From Williamwhitmania taraxaci (lineage in GTDB: Bacteria; Bacteroidota; Bacteroidia; Bacteroidales; Williamwhitmaniaceae): DNA of 46,770 nucleotides. The position numbers were made by a program, and so were the translations under genes. Under the pieces are notes generated by a model. It had not been told where the DNA came from. It saw only the letters and a program-made list of their open reading frames with translations, and made no database searches. Below are positions 7,607-16,235 of this stretch, one piece after another. Where the stretch lies: positions 1 through 46,770 of the forward strand of contig NZ_FMYP01000030.1 of assembly GCF_900096565.1 (NCBI RefSeq). The letters are read 5' to 3'. Every line of letters begins with the position of its first letter. Positions within the stretch are counted from its first letter, which is position 1.

Positions 7607-10096
7607 ATGTCCGTAACTCCTCGGAGGCTTTTTGCCGATGTTATTTTGCCTGTGCCAGTCCCCAAGGCTTATACCTATGCTATTCCTGAATCGATGGAGC
7701 AGCAGGTTGCCATTGGGGTTAGGGTTGTTGTGCAGTTTGGACGGAAAAAGTTGTACTCTGCGGTGGTTGTTAGGTTGCATTCCAATGCACCTGCCGAATA
7801 CGAAACTAAGGATATTTTTTCGGTTCTCGATACCTCACCAATTATTACTTCACACCAGCTTATGCTGTGGGAGTGGATATCGTCCTACTACATGGCCTTT
7901 CCGGGCGATGTGATGAGGGCGGCACTTCCTGCTGGCATGAAGTTGGAAAGTGAAACCCGAATTTTTTTAACTGGCGAAAATGCCGACCACTTCGACCTAG
8001 ACGAGCAAGATTACAAGGTGGTTCAACTTGTTAAAGAGCGAAAATCAACTACGGTTCAGGATTTGTGTAAAGAGCTGGAGGTGAAAAATTCAATGGCGGT
8101 GCTTGGCCGATTGATACGGCTTCAAATTATAAGATTAGAAGAGTCGCTAAAGGAGAACATTAAACCGCGAACCGAGAGCGTGGTTGTGCTTCATCCCTCT
8201 GTCTCCAATGAGGCGGCTGTAAATAATCTTTTCGAAAAACTTAGCTCCGCACCGGCTCAGCAGCGTTTGCTATTGGCTTACCTCTCGTTGTCGCAGCCGT
8301 TCGATTGGAGTAATCCAATTCGAGTAAAGCAGAAGGATTTGCTCGAGAAGGTTCAGGTAACCTACGGTGTTCTTAAGGCCTGCCGTGAAAAAGAGATATT
8401 TTTAATTGAGCAGCGCGAGATTAGCCGTATTGAGGATGGCGAGGCTACAAGTTTTGCCTCGGAACTTTCCGATGCTCAACAGAAGGCTTTGACCGAGGTT
8501 GAAGCTCACTTCAAAGAGAAAGATGTTGTGCTGCTTCATGGTGTTACCGGAAGTGGCAAAACCGAAATTTATATTCAACTGATACAGAAGGTACTCGATG
8601 AGGGAAAGCAGGTTCTTTACCTTCTGCCTGAAATTGCACTTACAACCCAAATTATCAACCGACTTGCGCGTGTTTTTGGCGATAGGGTTGGGGTTTACCA
8701 CTCTAAGTTTAGCGATGCTCAGCGTACCGAAGTTTATACCCGAATGCTTGGGCAAGGTACTGATGCTGAAAATTCTCGCTACGACTTGATTCTCGGTGTG
8801 CGGTCATCGGTTTTTTTGCCATATGCCAACCTTGGATTGGTAATTGTGGATGAAGAACACGAAAATACATATAAACAGTATGATCCGGCACCACGCTACA
8901 ATGCTCGTGATACCGCTATGGTGATGGCAAACTCCTTTGGTGCAAAGGTGCTTTTGGGTACGGCAACACCGTCCATCGAGTCTTATCACAATGCATTGCT
9001 AGGAAAGTATGGTTTGGTTGAGTTGCTTAGCCGACATAAGGATGTAGCATTGCCCAGCTCCATTCTGGCCAACACTATTCGCGCACGGAAAATGAAGCAG
9101 ATGGTGGCAATGTTTACACCACAAATGTTGAAGGCTATAGACGAAGCCCTTAAGAAGAAGGAACAGGTAATACTGTTTCAGAATAGGCGTGGTTTTTCAC
9201 CTTATCTTGAGTGCTCCGATTGCGCCCATATTCCTCGGTGCGAGAATTGTGATGTAAGCCTTACCTACCACAAGGCGGGACATAACATGGTTTGTCACTA
9301 CTGCGGATATACAGCAAAAGTGCCAGCCCTCTGTCCTGCATGTCATAGCACCGATATAAAGACGAGAGGGTTTGGAACAGAAAAGATTGAGGAGGAGTTG
9401 CAAGTTGTGTTTCCCGAGGCCAGAATTGCACGTATGGACTTGGATACTACGCGCTCACGGATCAGCTACGAGCAGCTAATTTCCGATTTTGAAGAGTATA
9501 AGCTCGATGTACTTGTGGGAACTCAGATGGTAACCAAGGGACTCGATTTCGATAAGGTTTCGGTTGTTGGTGTGCTCGATGCCGATAGCCCGCTAAATTT
9601 TCCTGACTTTCGAGCGCACGAGCGCAGCTTCCAACTCATGGCGCAAGTTAGCGGGCGTGCCGGCCGGAAGGAGAAACAAGGGTTGGTTGTTATCCAAACG
9701 GCTCAGCCTGAACATCCCGTTTTAAAATTTATTGTCGATAATAACTATATCGATTTCTTTAAAAGCGAGCTGCATCAGCGTAAGCAATTCATGTATCCTC
9801 CCTTTTATCGTCTTATTCGAATTACAGTTAAGCACCGCGACAGGGCTATTACCAACGCTGCCGCCGAAATGCTAGTAGCAATGCTCAAACAGGCGTTTGG
9901 AAAACGAGTTCTTGGACCCGAAGAGCCTATTGTTGCTCGAATTCAGAACTTCTACATAAAGAATATTTTGCTTAAAGTAGAGCGCGATAGGAGCGTAGCT
10001 CGCGCCAAGGAGATTCTTGCCGAGTGCATTGTTCAGGTAAAAGGCCGCGACGATTACCGCAGCGTATTCTTCTCGCCTGATGTTGACCCGTATTAA
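7607..10096 (+). CDS. priA: Primosomal replication-restart helicase PriA
   Basis: 829 residues, a normal PriA length in this phylum. PriA recognises stalled forks and D-loops and reloads the replicative helicase. In order: the N-terminal DNA-binding domain (FADVILPVPVPKAYTYAIPE near the start), Walker A HGVTGSGKTE (about 309-318), the DEEH box (about 412-415), and the Zn-binding insertion with eight Cys in four C-x-x-C pairs (CSDC, CENC, CHYC, CPAC, about 535-585). These are followed by helicase motifs VGTQMVTKGLDF and QVSGRAGR. The start ATG at 7607 follows the pfkA stop by 6 bases. The gene ends 6 bases before the convergent uncharacterised gene, with no terminator between. Confidence 0.95.
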   Translation: MSVTPRRLFADVILPVPVPKAYTYAIPESMEQQVAIGVRVVVQFGRKKLYSAVVVRLHSNAPAEYETKDIFSVLDTSPIITSHQLMLWEWISSYYMAFPGDVMRAALPAGMKLESETRIFLTGENADHFDLDEQDYKVVQLVKERKSTTVQDLCKELEVKNSMAVLGRLIRLQIIRLEESLKENIKPRTESVVVLHPSVSNEAAVNNLFEKLSSAPAQQRLLLAYLSLSQPFDWSNPIRVKQKDLLEKVQVTYGVLKACREKEIFLIEQREISRIEDGEATSFASELSDAQQKALTEVEAHFKEKDVVLLHGVTGSGKTEIYIQLIQKVLDEGKQVLYLLPEIALTTQIINRLARVFGDRVGVYHSKFSDAQRTEVYTRMLGQGTDAENSRYDLILGVRSSVFLPYANLGLVIVDEEHENTYKQYDPAPRYNARDTAMVMANSFGAKVLLGTATPSIESYHNALLGKYGLVELLSRHKDVALPSSILANTIRARKMKQMVAMFTPQMLKAIDEALKKKEQVILFQNRRGFSPYLECSDCAHIPRCENCDVSLTYHKAGHNMVCHYCGYTAKVPALCPACHSTDIKTRGFGTEKIEEELQVVFPEARIARMDLDTTRSRISYEQLISDFEEYKLDVLVGTQMVTKGLDFDKVSVVGVLDADSPLNFPDFRAHERSFQLMAQVSGRAGRKEKQGLVVIQTAQPEHPVLKFIVDNNYIDFFKSELHQRKQFMYPPFYRLIRITVKHRDRAITNAAAEMLVAMLKQAFGKRVLGPEEPIVARIQNFYIKNILLKVERDRSVARAKEILAECIVQVKGRDDYRSVFFSPDVDPY

Positions 10097-10101
10097 GCGA
10101 C

Positions 10102-11604
10102 CTATTTTGATTGGCGGCGCTGTAATCGTTTAACAATCATTACGCCCAACTCTTCGTAGCGAATTAATTCTGGATTGTCAAACATTTGAATTTTCGAGAG
10201 TTCCTTGAGCCGCGTCGAAAAATCCTGAACACCTCTGTTTAGTTCCCCTTGGTTTAGGTTCCCCATTATCAACTTGTAGAGTGCCCTGGTAAACACCTTG
10301 GTTCGCTCACAGTTTTCACTCTTAAGATGGCGGTAGTAGTATATCCGTAAGTTTTCTCCTTCGTTGTGCAGCTCGTCAGGATGAATCTCCATGAGTAAAA
10401 GAACTCTAATGGTGGTGAGCATCAGGTTGAGTCCTTGCTTATCTTTTGATATATATTTGCTGTTGTTGCTGAAAGCGTTTATATCAACTTTTCGTGCATA
10501 CTCAGGTATGTATTTCCCTATTAAATTTGGCGATTCCGCCAGAAAAGCATAGTAGAGGTATGCTTTGCGAATTTCCCAGGCTATCTTGTCCGGAGTGTTA
10601 ATTAACTCGTACTGCGGTTGACTCTTTACCTCGAGCCATACCTCGGCAGCTTGTTCATACATCTTCTCCTTACATAGTATGTCGAAGTGAAGGACTTGTA
10701 TGGCAAATCGGTTGAAGGCCTTATAGTCAGTTAACTCTAGACATATTTCAATTGCTTTTTTTGAATCAAGCAGGTTGCCCTCCATTCTTGAACAAATTGC
10801 CGTGTAAAAGTAGTAGTCGATTTTGGCTGCAATAGTTTTTAGCTGTGGGTTGGCGTCCAGCAACGCGCATAACTCATTGGTTGAGTTTTGAATCTGGTTT
10901 GTTTTATTCGTTTGAATAAGCTGTATTATTCTAAGGTATATCAGGTTGTATTGAAGAATGGTGTTTGGAGTTTGCGCTGCCCACTCCTCAATAGTATTTG
11001 CGTATGTTTTTGCTTCCTCTTCAAGAGCCGAACTTTTTGATATAAAGCATTGAATACGGCTTGTGGCAAGTTCGAGCCACCCTGTAGATTGAATAACCCT
11101 GTTGTTTAATACCGAGAGTTCATCAATTCTGAAGTTTATGGTTTTTACTTCGTTCCATTGACCTTTCAGCGAGGCAATAGTTCGTTCCTGCTGAAGACAT
11201 TTTATCTCAATATCGGTTAGGTGATATTGCTGCGCCAATATTTTTATTCGTTGAATAATTCTTTCAGCAGTATGAAATACGTTTTGGAGTAGCAGCTTCA
11301 TCGAAACTGTAAGTTCCTTTTCGCACTCAAATTTTATGGAATGAATGTTTCCCCTGTCGAAATACTCAGTGCCAAGAACAATCTCGGTGAGCTTGTTAAC
11401 AAGGTTGCGCTTTAGCATTAGGTAGCGCTTGTCCTTTGGTAGGGAATTGTATATGTGCTTCGCAGCTTCTTCGTCTGTTGAAGCTTTGCCGTGCTGCAGC
11501 AAATTGAAAAACTGTCGCATTTTGGAACTTGGCGAAAGGAGGGCGTCAACGTGCTTTGGAGGACGCTGCATAATAATAAAAACAAGTTCACTAAGAAGAT
11601 CCAT
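10102..11604 (-). CDS. Uncharacterised 500-residue alpha-helical protein
   Basis: 500 residues from the ATG at 11602-11604. I do not recognise a named family. There is no signal peptide, membrane segment or catalytic motif, so it is probably cytoplasmic. The sequence is nearly all helical, Leu/Ile/Glu/Lys rich, with a length and helix spacing that suggest tetratricopeptide-like or related helical repeats across residues 100-400. The first 60 residues look different and more conserved-like (FFNLLQHGKASTDEEAAKHI, near 32-51), and could be a small separate domain. The end is basic (VKRLQRRQSK). It is convergent with priA and separated from the nuclease genes by 420 bases. A protein-protein scaffold is the most that can be inferred. 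Confidence 0.7.
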   Translation of the reverse strand: MDLLSELVFIIMQRPPKHVDALLSPSSKMRQFFNLLQHGKASTDEEAAKHIYNSLPKDKRYLMLKRNLVNKLTEIVLGTEYFDRGNIHSIKFECEKELTVSMKLLLQNVFHTAERIIQRIKILAQQYHLTDIEIKCLQQERTIASLKGQWNEVKTINFRIDELSVLNNRVIQSTGWLELATSRIQCFISKSSALEEEAKTYANTIEEWAAQTPNTILQYNLIYLRIIQLIQTNKTNQIQNSTNELCALLDANPQLKTIAAKIDYYFYTAICSRMEGNLLDSKKAIEICLELTDYKAFNRFAIQVLHFDILCKEKMYEQAAEVWLEVKSQPQYELINTPDKIAWEIRKAYLYYAFLAESPNLIGKYIPEYARKVDINAFSNNSKYISKDKQGLNLMLTTIRVLLLMEIHPDELHNEGENLRIYYYRHLKSENCERTKVFTRALYKLIMGNLNQGELNRGVQDFSTRLKELSKIQMFDNPELIRYEELGVMIVKRLQRRQSK

Positions 11605-12025
11605 AGTTACGTAATCGGAGGTTGTAATATTAAAATATTGTTGGTCGAAATGTAGTATAATTTACTTGTGTGGAACGTATATACTTATTTTTTTTGAGGG
11701 AACAGTTATATTAGGAAGGCAAAATACTGTAAATACCACACGCATTTCCCATATAGTTCAGTAGAAGCGTGCTGTTGTTCTATAATCGTTTTTGGCATTA
11801 AGCTTACTAGGTGACCGTTATTGTAACTTAGCTTTGCGGTGGTTTGTATGGTAGTTTGTAATGGCTTAGCCTGTCATTGTTTTTAAAACCCTTGGTAAAA
11901 ACGTTATCGTTTGTTTCGGTTAAAGGGATTTCGGTCCCCAAAAGAGGATTTACTCTTCGACTTATATTGTTATTGCGTTATGAGCCAAGTCCATATATGT
12001 TTGCTGAAATTTAGTTGCAACAACC
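11605..12025. other. Long intergenic region before the nuclease genes
   Basis: About 420 AT-rich bases between divergent genes. No coding frame with any protein-like content is visible on either strand. TAGCTTTG at 11829-11836 fits the -7 consensus but has no -33 partner at the right spacing. The nuclease promoter and any regulator sites should lie here. Confidence 0.4.
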
Positions 12026-13369
12026 ATGTGGAAAAAAATCATTGCTGGAAGCGCATTACTCCTGTTTATTTCAGTAGTTCAGAATAACCTCTTCTCTCAG
12101 GAAGTCTCAGTAAATAAGACCGTAACTAGAGCAACTGCTGTAAGCGAGTCGTTTGATTCTGGCGTAAAGAATTACTACGCTGCGGGAACCATTGCAGGAA
12201 CCGCTGGGAGTTGGTATGTGGAGGAGGGATTGCTTGGCTATTCTCCTCGCGACCAAAAAGTGGGTGCAAAGGCAGTTCGCCTAAGAGATGCCGGAATTTT
12301 ACGCATGGCTTTCGATTTTGCCGATGGAATTGACGTGGTAACCATTTCGCATGGTGCATTTGGAACAGATGCTGCTGGAAAGTGGGAACTTTATTCCTCC
12401 ATAAATGCAGGTGCCGATTGGGTAAAGGTCGGATCGACCATCACCACCACAGCAATAATGGGTAGCTCCGCTATCTCGGTAAATATTGCCGGGAATGTGC
12501 GCCTCGAAATACGAAAGGTTGATGGAACTGAATCCCGAATTGATTTCGATGAAATTTCAGTAACATCCTATGTTCCTCCAGTAGACCCTGGTGATACCAC
12601 TCCTTCGCGAGAAGATAATATGGCATTAGGAAATCCGAGTGGGGCAGCTCACGATGAGACAATCCCTAACAACTACCTAATGGTGAAGAATGAATATGCT
12701 CTTTCGTATAATCGTGATAAGGGCACTGCAAACTGGACTAGCTGGCATTTAAGTTCAGCATGGGTAGGCGCAACGGATCGTACCGATAAATTTACAGGAG
12801 ATTTGACGTTACCCACCGGTTGGTTTGTTGTTGGGGATGGCGATTATTCTGGTTCCGGCTTTGATCGGGGTCACCTATGTCCCTCTGGAGATAGGACCTT
12901 TAGTATACCCGAAAATGAATCTACATTTCTAATGACCAATATGATGCCTCAGGCACCTTACAACAATCAGCAACCTTGGCGTTTGCTCGAAGATTATTGC
13001 CGTACTTTGGCTAGTGCTGGTAATGAACTTTATATTATTGCTGGGCCTGCAGGACAGGGTGGAATTGGAAGTAACGGTGGCATTACAAATACACTAGTCG
13101 GAGGAAAAGTTGTAGTTCCTGCATATACATGGAAAATAATTTTGGTAATTCCTAATGGACAGAATGATGTGGCTCGAATTCGGCCAAATACACGAGTTAT
13201 TGCTATTTGGATGCCAAACACCCATACCGGACTTACAACCGCCTGGGGTAATTGGCGTACTTCTGTCGACTTTATCGAAAGCCAAACCGGATTCGACTTT
13301 CTTTCGGAAGTGCCAGTGGCTGTTCAGGCTGTGATTGAAGCAGCGGTCGATAATGGTGCTGTGAAGTAA
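12026..13369 (+). CDS. Secreted DNA/RNA non-specific endonuclease with extra N-terminal domain
   Basis: 447 residues. A signal peptide (about residues 1-25, ending NLFSQ) directs export. Residues about 40-185 form a beta-rich domain shared with the next gene, with features such as SWYVEEGLLGY and FGTDAAGKWELYSSI, ending with DFDEISVTSY; it is probably a jelly-roll-like accessory or binding domain. A Pro-rich linker (PPVDPGDTTP) leads to the nuclease domain, about 195-447. This contains the NucA/NUC1 signature DRGHLCPSGDRT (catalytic His in D-R-G-H) and the metal/Asn segment LMTNMMPQAPYNNQQPW. No type IX sorting domain or lipobox is visible, so the protein is periplasmic or released. It probably degrades extracellular nucleic acid for nutrients or defence. 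It is followed by a terminator, so it is its own transcription unit. Confidence 0.9.
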   Translation: MWKKIIAGSALLLFISVVQNNLFSQEVSVNKTVTRATAVSESFDSGVKNYYAAGTIAGTAGSWYVEEGLLGYSPRDQKVGAKAVRLRDAGILRMAFDFADGIDVVTISHGAFGTDAAGKWELYSSINAGADWVKVGSTITTTAIMGSSAISVNIAGNVRLEIRKVDGTESRIDFDEISVTSYVPPVDPGDTTPSREDNMALGNPSGAAHDETIPNNYLMVKNEYALSYNRDKGTANWTSWHLSSAWVGATDRTDKFTGDLTLPTGWFVVGDGDYSGSGFDRGHLCPSGDRTFSIPENESTFLMTNMMPQAPYNNQQPWRLLEDYCRTLASAGNELYIIAGPAGQGGIGSNGGITNTLVGGKVVVPAYTWKIILVIPNGQNDVARIRPNTRVIAIWMPNTHTGLTTAWGNWRTSVDFIESQTGFDFLSEVPVAVQAVIEAAVDNGAVK

Positions 13370-13411
13370 TTCGCTTCGCTTTTTTAGTTGCGTTTATTAG
13401 ATAGTTTCAAG

Positions 13412-13442
13412 TGCCTCAGGTAATGCCTGGGGCATTTTTTTT
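13412..13442 (+). terminator. Rho-independent terminator after first nuclease
   Basis: tgcctcagg (13412-13420) pairs with cctggggca (13426-13434) with one G-U wobble, followed by eight T. It separates the two nuclease paralogues into different transcripts. Confidence 0.85.
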
Positions 13443-13727
13443 GTCGGGTCTTCGATTTTAGTTATTGCTTAAATTTGGGAAGCCAGCAACAAATATCCAT
13501 TTAAGTTGGAATAATCTTATGTAATTACAACCGTTGCGCTTTACCCTGAGGGCTAAATTGTAACGTTTTTTCTATTTTTTGTTTGCTACAACCTCCACGT
13601 TACTCTGTTTTACTTGTGTTCATCAGGCAAATTGTTTCCTTATTAGTCTATTTACTAATGGTTTTAATTTGTAATTGACTTTGGTCTAGGCAAGGCATAG
13701 ATTTGCCTTTACCTAATCCAAAAACCT
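13443..13727. other. Intergenic region between the two nuclease genes
   Basis: About 285 AT-rich bases, no coding frame seen. The only structure noted is a small inverted repeat (aggcaa / ttgcct) around 13688-13709, just before the second nuclease gene. The promoter of the second gene should be here but no consensus element is clear. Confidence 0.3.
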
Positions 13728-15086
13728 ATGAAAAAAGTATTTATTGCCGTTGCCATGATGACGGTCCTGTTTAGCTGCTCCAAGGATGAATCTTTGGTTG
13801 TGAACACACAAGAGTCTGCTGTAGCGATAAAGCGAGCATCGACTACCATCTCTACCGAAACCTTTGAGTTGGGAGCAAAAACCTCCTACACTGCAGGTGC
13901 GATTACCTTTGGCTCAGGCTCTTGGTATCTCAACGACGCACTCATAGGGAATTCCACCAGCGATAAAAAGTTAAATGCCCAGTCGATTCGCATACGCAAT
14001 TTAGGCATGCTTACTTCTCAGTTTAACTATGCTACGGGCGTTAGCACCATTCAGATTTATAGCGGAATTTATGGAACTGATGCCGCCAGTGCATGGGAAC
14101 TTTACTACTCCGTTAATAGTGGTAGCACCTGGACAAAGGCTGGTTCTACTGTTACAGCCACTACGACGCTAACGGCCGTTACTTTTACCCTTAATATTTC
14201 CGGCAATGTTCGTTTCGAAATTCGTAAGATATCGGGAGGTTCTGCTCGCCTAAATATTGATAATATTACTGTTAATAGCTACGAAACAACAACTCCACCG
14301 GTTGATCCGGGAACAGGTATCCCTGGTCGCGACAATAACATGGCCTTAGGTAATCCTAGTGGTGCCACTGCCGATGCTGCAAACTACAATAACTATTTAA
14401 TGGTGAAAAATGAGTATACTCTATCCTATAATCGTGATAGGGGAACTTCCAACTGGACCAGCTGGCACCTTAGCAAGGCTTGGCTAGGTAGCGCTTCTCG
14501 CCCCAGCTCTTTCTCTTCCGATGCAACGTTGCCTACCTCTTTTTACCACGTAAACTCCACTGATTATAGCGGAAGCGGTTTTGATAGGGGCCATTTGTGC
14601 CCCGCTGGTGATCGCACTTACAGCGCCACTGAGATTAAAAACACCATGTTGATGACTAATATGATGCCTCAAGCGCCTATCAACAACCAACAACCTTGGG
14701 AAAAGCTGGAAACCTACTGTCGTACATTGGCCAATGCTGGTAGTGAAATGTACATTATCGACGGTCCATTCGGAAAGGGTGGTTCTGGAACTAATGGAGG
14801 AACTACAACTACAGTTGCTGGCGGAAAGGTAACCGTTCCTTCCTATACATGGAAGATTGTGGTTGTTCTGCCAAATGGAAGCAACGATATTTCCCGTATA
14901 ACCTCCTCTACCCGTGTTATTGCTCTTTGGATGCCTAACAATCAGTCCGTGTCTACAACCTGGGGTGGTTATAGAACAACCGTTGATTATATCGAGTCTC
15001 AAACCGGTTTTGACTTTTTATCCAATCTACCTACTACGATTCAAGCTGCAATTGAATCGAAGGTAGATGCTGGCGCAACCAACTAA
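13728..15086 (+). CDS. Surface-lipoprotein DNA/RNA non-specific endonuclease
   Basis: 452 residues, a paralogue of the preceding gene over its whole length. The N-terminus is a lipoprotein signal (MKKVFIAVAMMTVLFSC) with the lipidated Cys at residue 17. The next residues, SKDES, fit the Lys-Asp/Glu-rich export signal that sends lipoproteins to the cell surface in Bacteroidota. The beta-rich accessory domain covers about 45-190 (SWYLNDALIGN, YGTDAASAWELYYSV, RLNIDNITVNSY), followed by a PPVDPG linker. The nuclease domain has the DRGHLCPAGDRT motif and LMTNMMPQAPINNQQPW. Predicted role: cleavage of DNA or RNA at the cell surface. The sequence differs from its neighbour at many positions, so the duplication is not recent. 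A perfect-stem terminator follows. Confidence 0.9.
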   Translation: MKKVFIAVAMMTVLFSCSKDESLVVNTQESAVAIKRASTTISTETFELGAKTSYTAGAITFGSGSWYLNDALIGNSTSDKKLNAQSIRIRNLGMLTSQFNYATGVSTIQIYSGIYGTDAASAWELYYSVNSGSTWTKAGSTVTATTTLTAVTFTLNISGNVRFEIRKISGGSARLNIDNITVNSYETTTPPVDPGTGIPGRDNNMALGNPSGATADAANYNNYLMVKNEYTLSYNRDRGTSNWTSWHLSKAWLGSASRPSSFSSDATLPTSFYHVNSTDYSGSGFDRGHLCPAGDRTYSATEIKNTMLMTNMMPQAPINNQQPWEKLETYCRTLANAGSEMYIIDGPFGKGGSGTNGGTTTTVAGGKVTVPSYTWKIVVVLPNGSNDISRITSSTRVIALWMPNNQSVSTTWGGYRTTVDYIESQTGFDFLSNLPTTIQAAIESKVDAGATN

Positions 15087-15111
15087 AATTAGGCAGGCTT
15101 TTTCTATATTG

Positions 15112-15143
15112 GGCTACTTCGCATTTGCGAAGTAGCCTTTTTT
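15112..15143 (+). terminator. Rho-independent terminator after second nuclease
   Basis: ggctacttcgca (15112-15123) and tgcgaagtagcc (15126-15137) form a 12-base-pair palindrome followed by six T. Confidence 0.88.
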
Positions 15144-15189
15144 GATAAGGGTAATAGGAATGGATTTTGTCGATACTCGCTAAACGGTT

Positions 15190-15220
15190 ATTGTCACTTA
15201 CACCAATTCCATTAACTTTG
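15190..15220 (+). promoter_or_regulatory. Bacteroidota-type promoter for the heptose kinase gene
   Basis: A TTG at 15191-15193 (-33 element) and TAACTTTG at 15213-15220 (-7 element, consensus TAnnTTTG) are separated by 19 bases, the usual spacing. The gene start is 26 bases downstream. Confidence 0.6.
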
Positions 15221-15245
15221 CTGCCTAAGTTTAAGGTTATTTGTG

Positions 15246-16235
15246 ATGAACAAGGAAAAGATTAAAAAGGCGTTTGCCCAGTTCAATGGGTTTAAGGTCA
15301 TAGTGATAGGTGATGCGATGGTGGATGCCTATATGTGGGGAAAGGTCGATCGGATTTCGCCGGAGGCACCGGTCCCCATTGTGGCTTGCTCACAGCAGGA
15401 AAATCGCCTTGGCGGTGCAGCCAATGTTGCCTTAAATATCCAAGCACTTGGTGCTTCACCCATTCTTTGTTCGGTGGTAGGTGACGATCCCAAAGGTGTT
15501 GTTCTGAGGGAACTCCTCCGAGCCGAAAACCTAACCGCCGAGGGTGTGTTCGTTGATCCTTCGCGTCCAACTACCGTAAAGTCACGCATCATTAGCGATA
15601 ACCAACATTTGTTGCGGATCGATTGGGAGAAAATCGATAACCTCTCGCCCGAAGTCGAAGCAGCATTTATTCAACATATTCTTTCCCTTATCGATAAGCA
15701 CAAGGTAGATGCCATTGTGTTTGAAGATTACGATAAGGGTGCTATTACCCCCGAGTTAATCCGTCGGGTAGTGGAAAAGGCAAAGTCCAATGGCATTCCC
15801 ACTTTGGTTGATCCTAAAAAGCGAAATTTTGCTGCCTATAATGGAGTTACTCTTTTTAAACCAAACTATAAGGAGTTGGTTGAGGGGTTGAAACTCGATG
15901 TCAAGAAGAATGATTTTGATGGGATTTTTGATGCGGCTAAGTTTATTCATCGACAGATGGGGGTGGATTTGGTATTTATCACACTTTCCGAGTTGGGTGT
16001 TTTCATTAGCAATGGTGAAACCTATAGTGCAATTCCCGCTCATATGCGCGAAATTGCAGACGTTTCTGGAGCCGGAGACACAGTAATTAGCACAGCCAGT
16101 TTATGTCTTGCTGCTGGACTTTCGCCTGAAGAAACTGCCACTATTGCAAATTTAGCTGGTGGTCTAGTTTGTGAAAAGGTGGGTGTAGTGCCTGTAAATA
16201 AAGACTTACTGCTAGCGGAGTGTCTTAAATCATAG
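15246..16235 (+). CDS. rfaE1: PfkB-family D-glycero-beta-D-manno-heptose-7-phosphate kinase (HldE kinase domain)
   Basis: 329 residues from the ATG at 15246; a GTG one codon earlier is also possible. It is predicted to phosphorylate heptose 7-phosphate to the 1,7-bisphosphate in ADP-heptose synthesis for LPS core. It begins with the HldE-type segment VIVIGDAMVDAYMWGKVDRI and SPEAPVPI, has the PfkB N-terminal signature RLGGAANVALNIQALG, and ends with the ATP/anion-hole motif GAGD at 275-278, Asp278 being the catalytic base. The nucleotidyltransferase half found in E. coli HldE is absent, as expected where the two activities are separate genes. It has its own promoter and converges with an 11-base overlap on the lipid kinase gene. 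Confidence 0.88.
   Translation: MNKEKIKKAFAQFNGFKVIVIGDAMVDAYMWGKVDRISPEAPVPIVACSQQENRLGGAANVALNIQALGASPILCSVVGDDPKGVVLRELLRAENLTAEGVFVDPSRPTTVKSRIISDNQHLLRIDWEKIDNLSPEVEAAFIQHILSLIDKHKVDAIVFEDYDKGAITPELIRRVVEKAKSNGIPTLVDPKKRNFAAYNGVTLFKPNYKELVEGLKLDVKKNDFDGIFDAAKFIHRQMGVDLVFITLSELGVFISNGETYSAIPAHMREIADVSGAGDTVISTASLCLAAGLSPEETATIANLAGGLVCEKVGVVPVNKDLLLAECLKS

Noticed and set aside
7607-11604. Terminator between priA and the convergent gene
   Set aside because: Only 5 bases lie between the two stops and no hairpin with a T-run is present.
14484-15002. Minus-strand frame of 172 codons opposite the second nuclease
   Set aside because: The plus-strand nuclease motifs are unmistakable; the antisense frame has no protein-like features.
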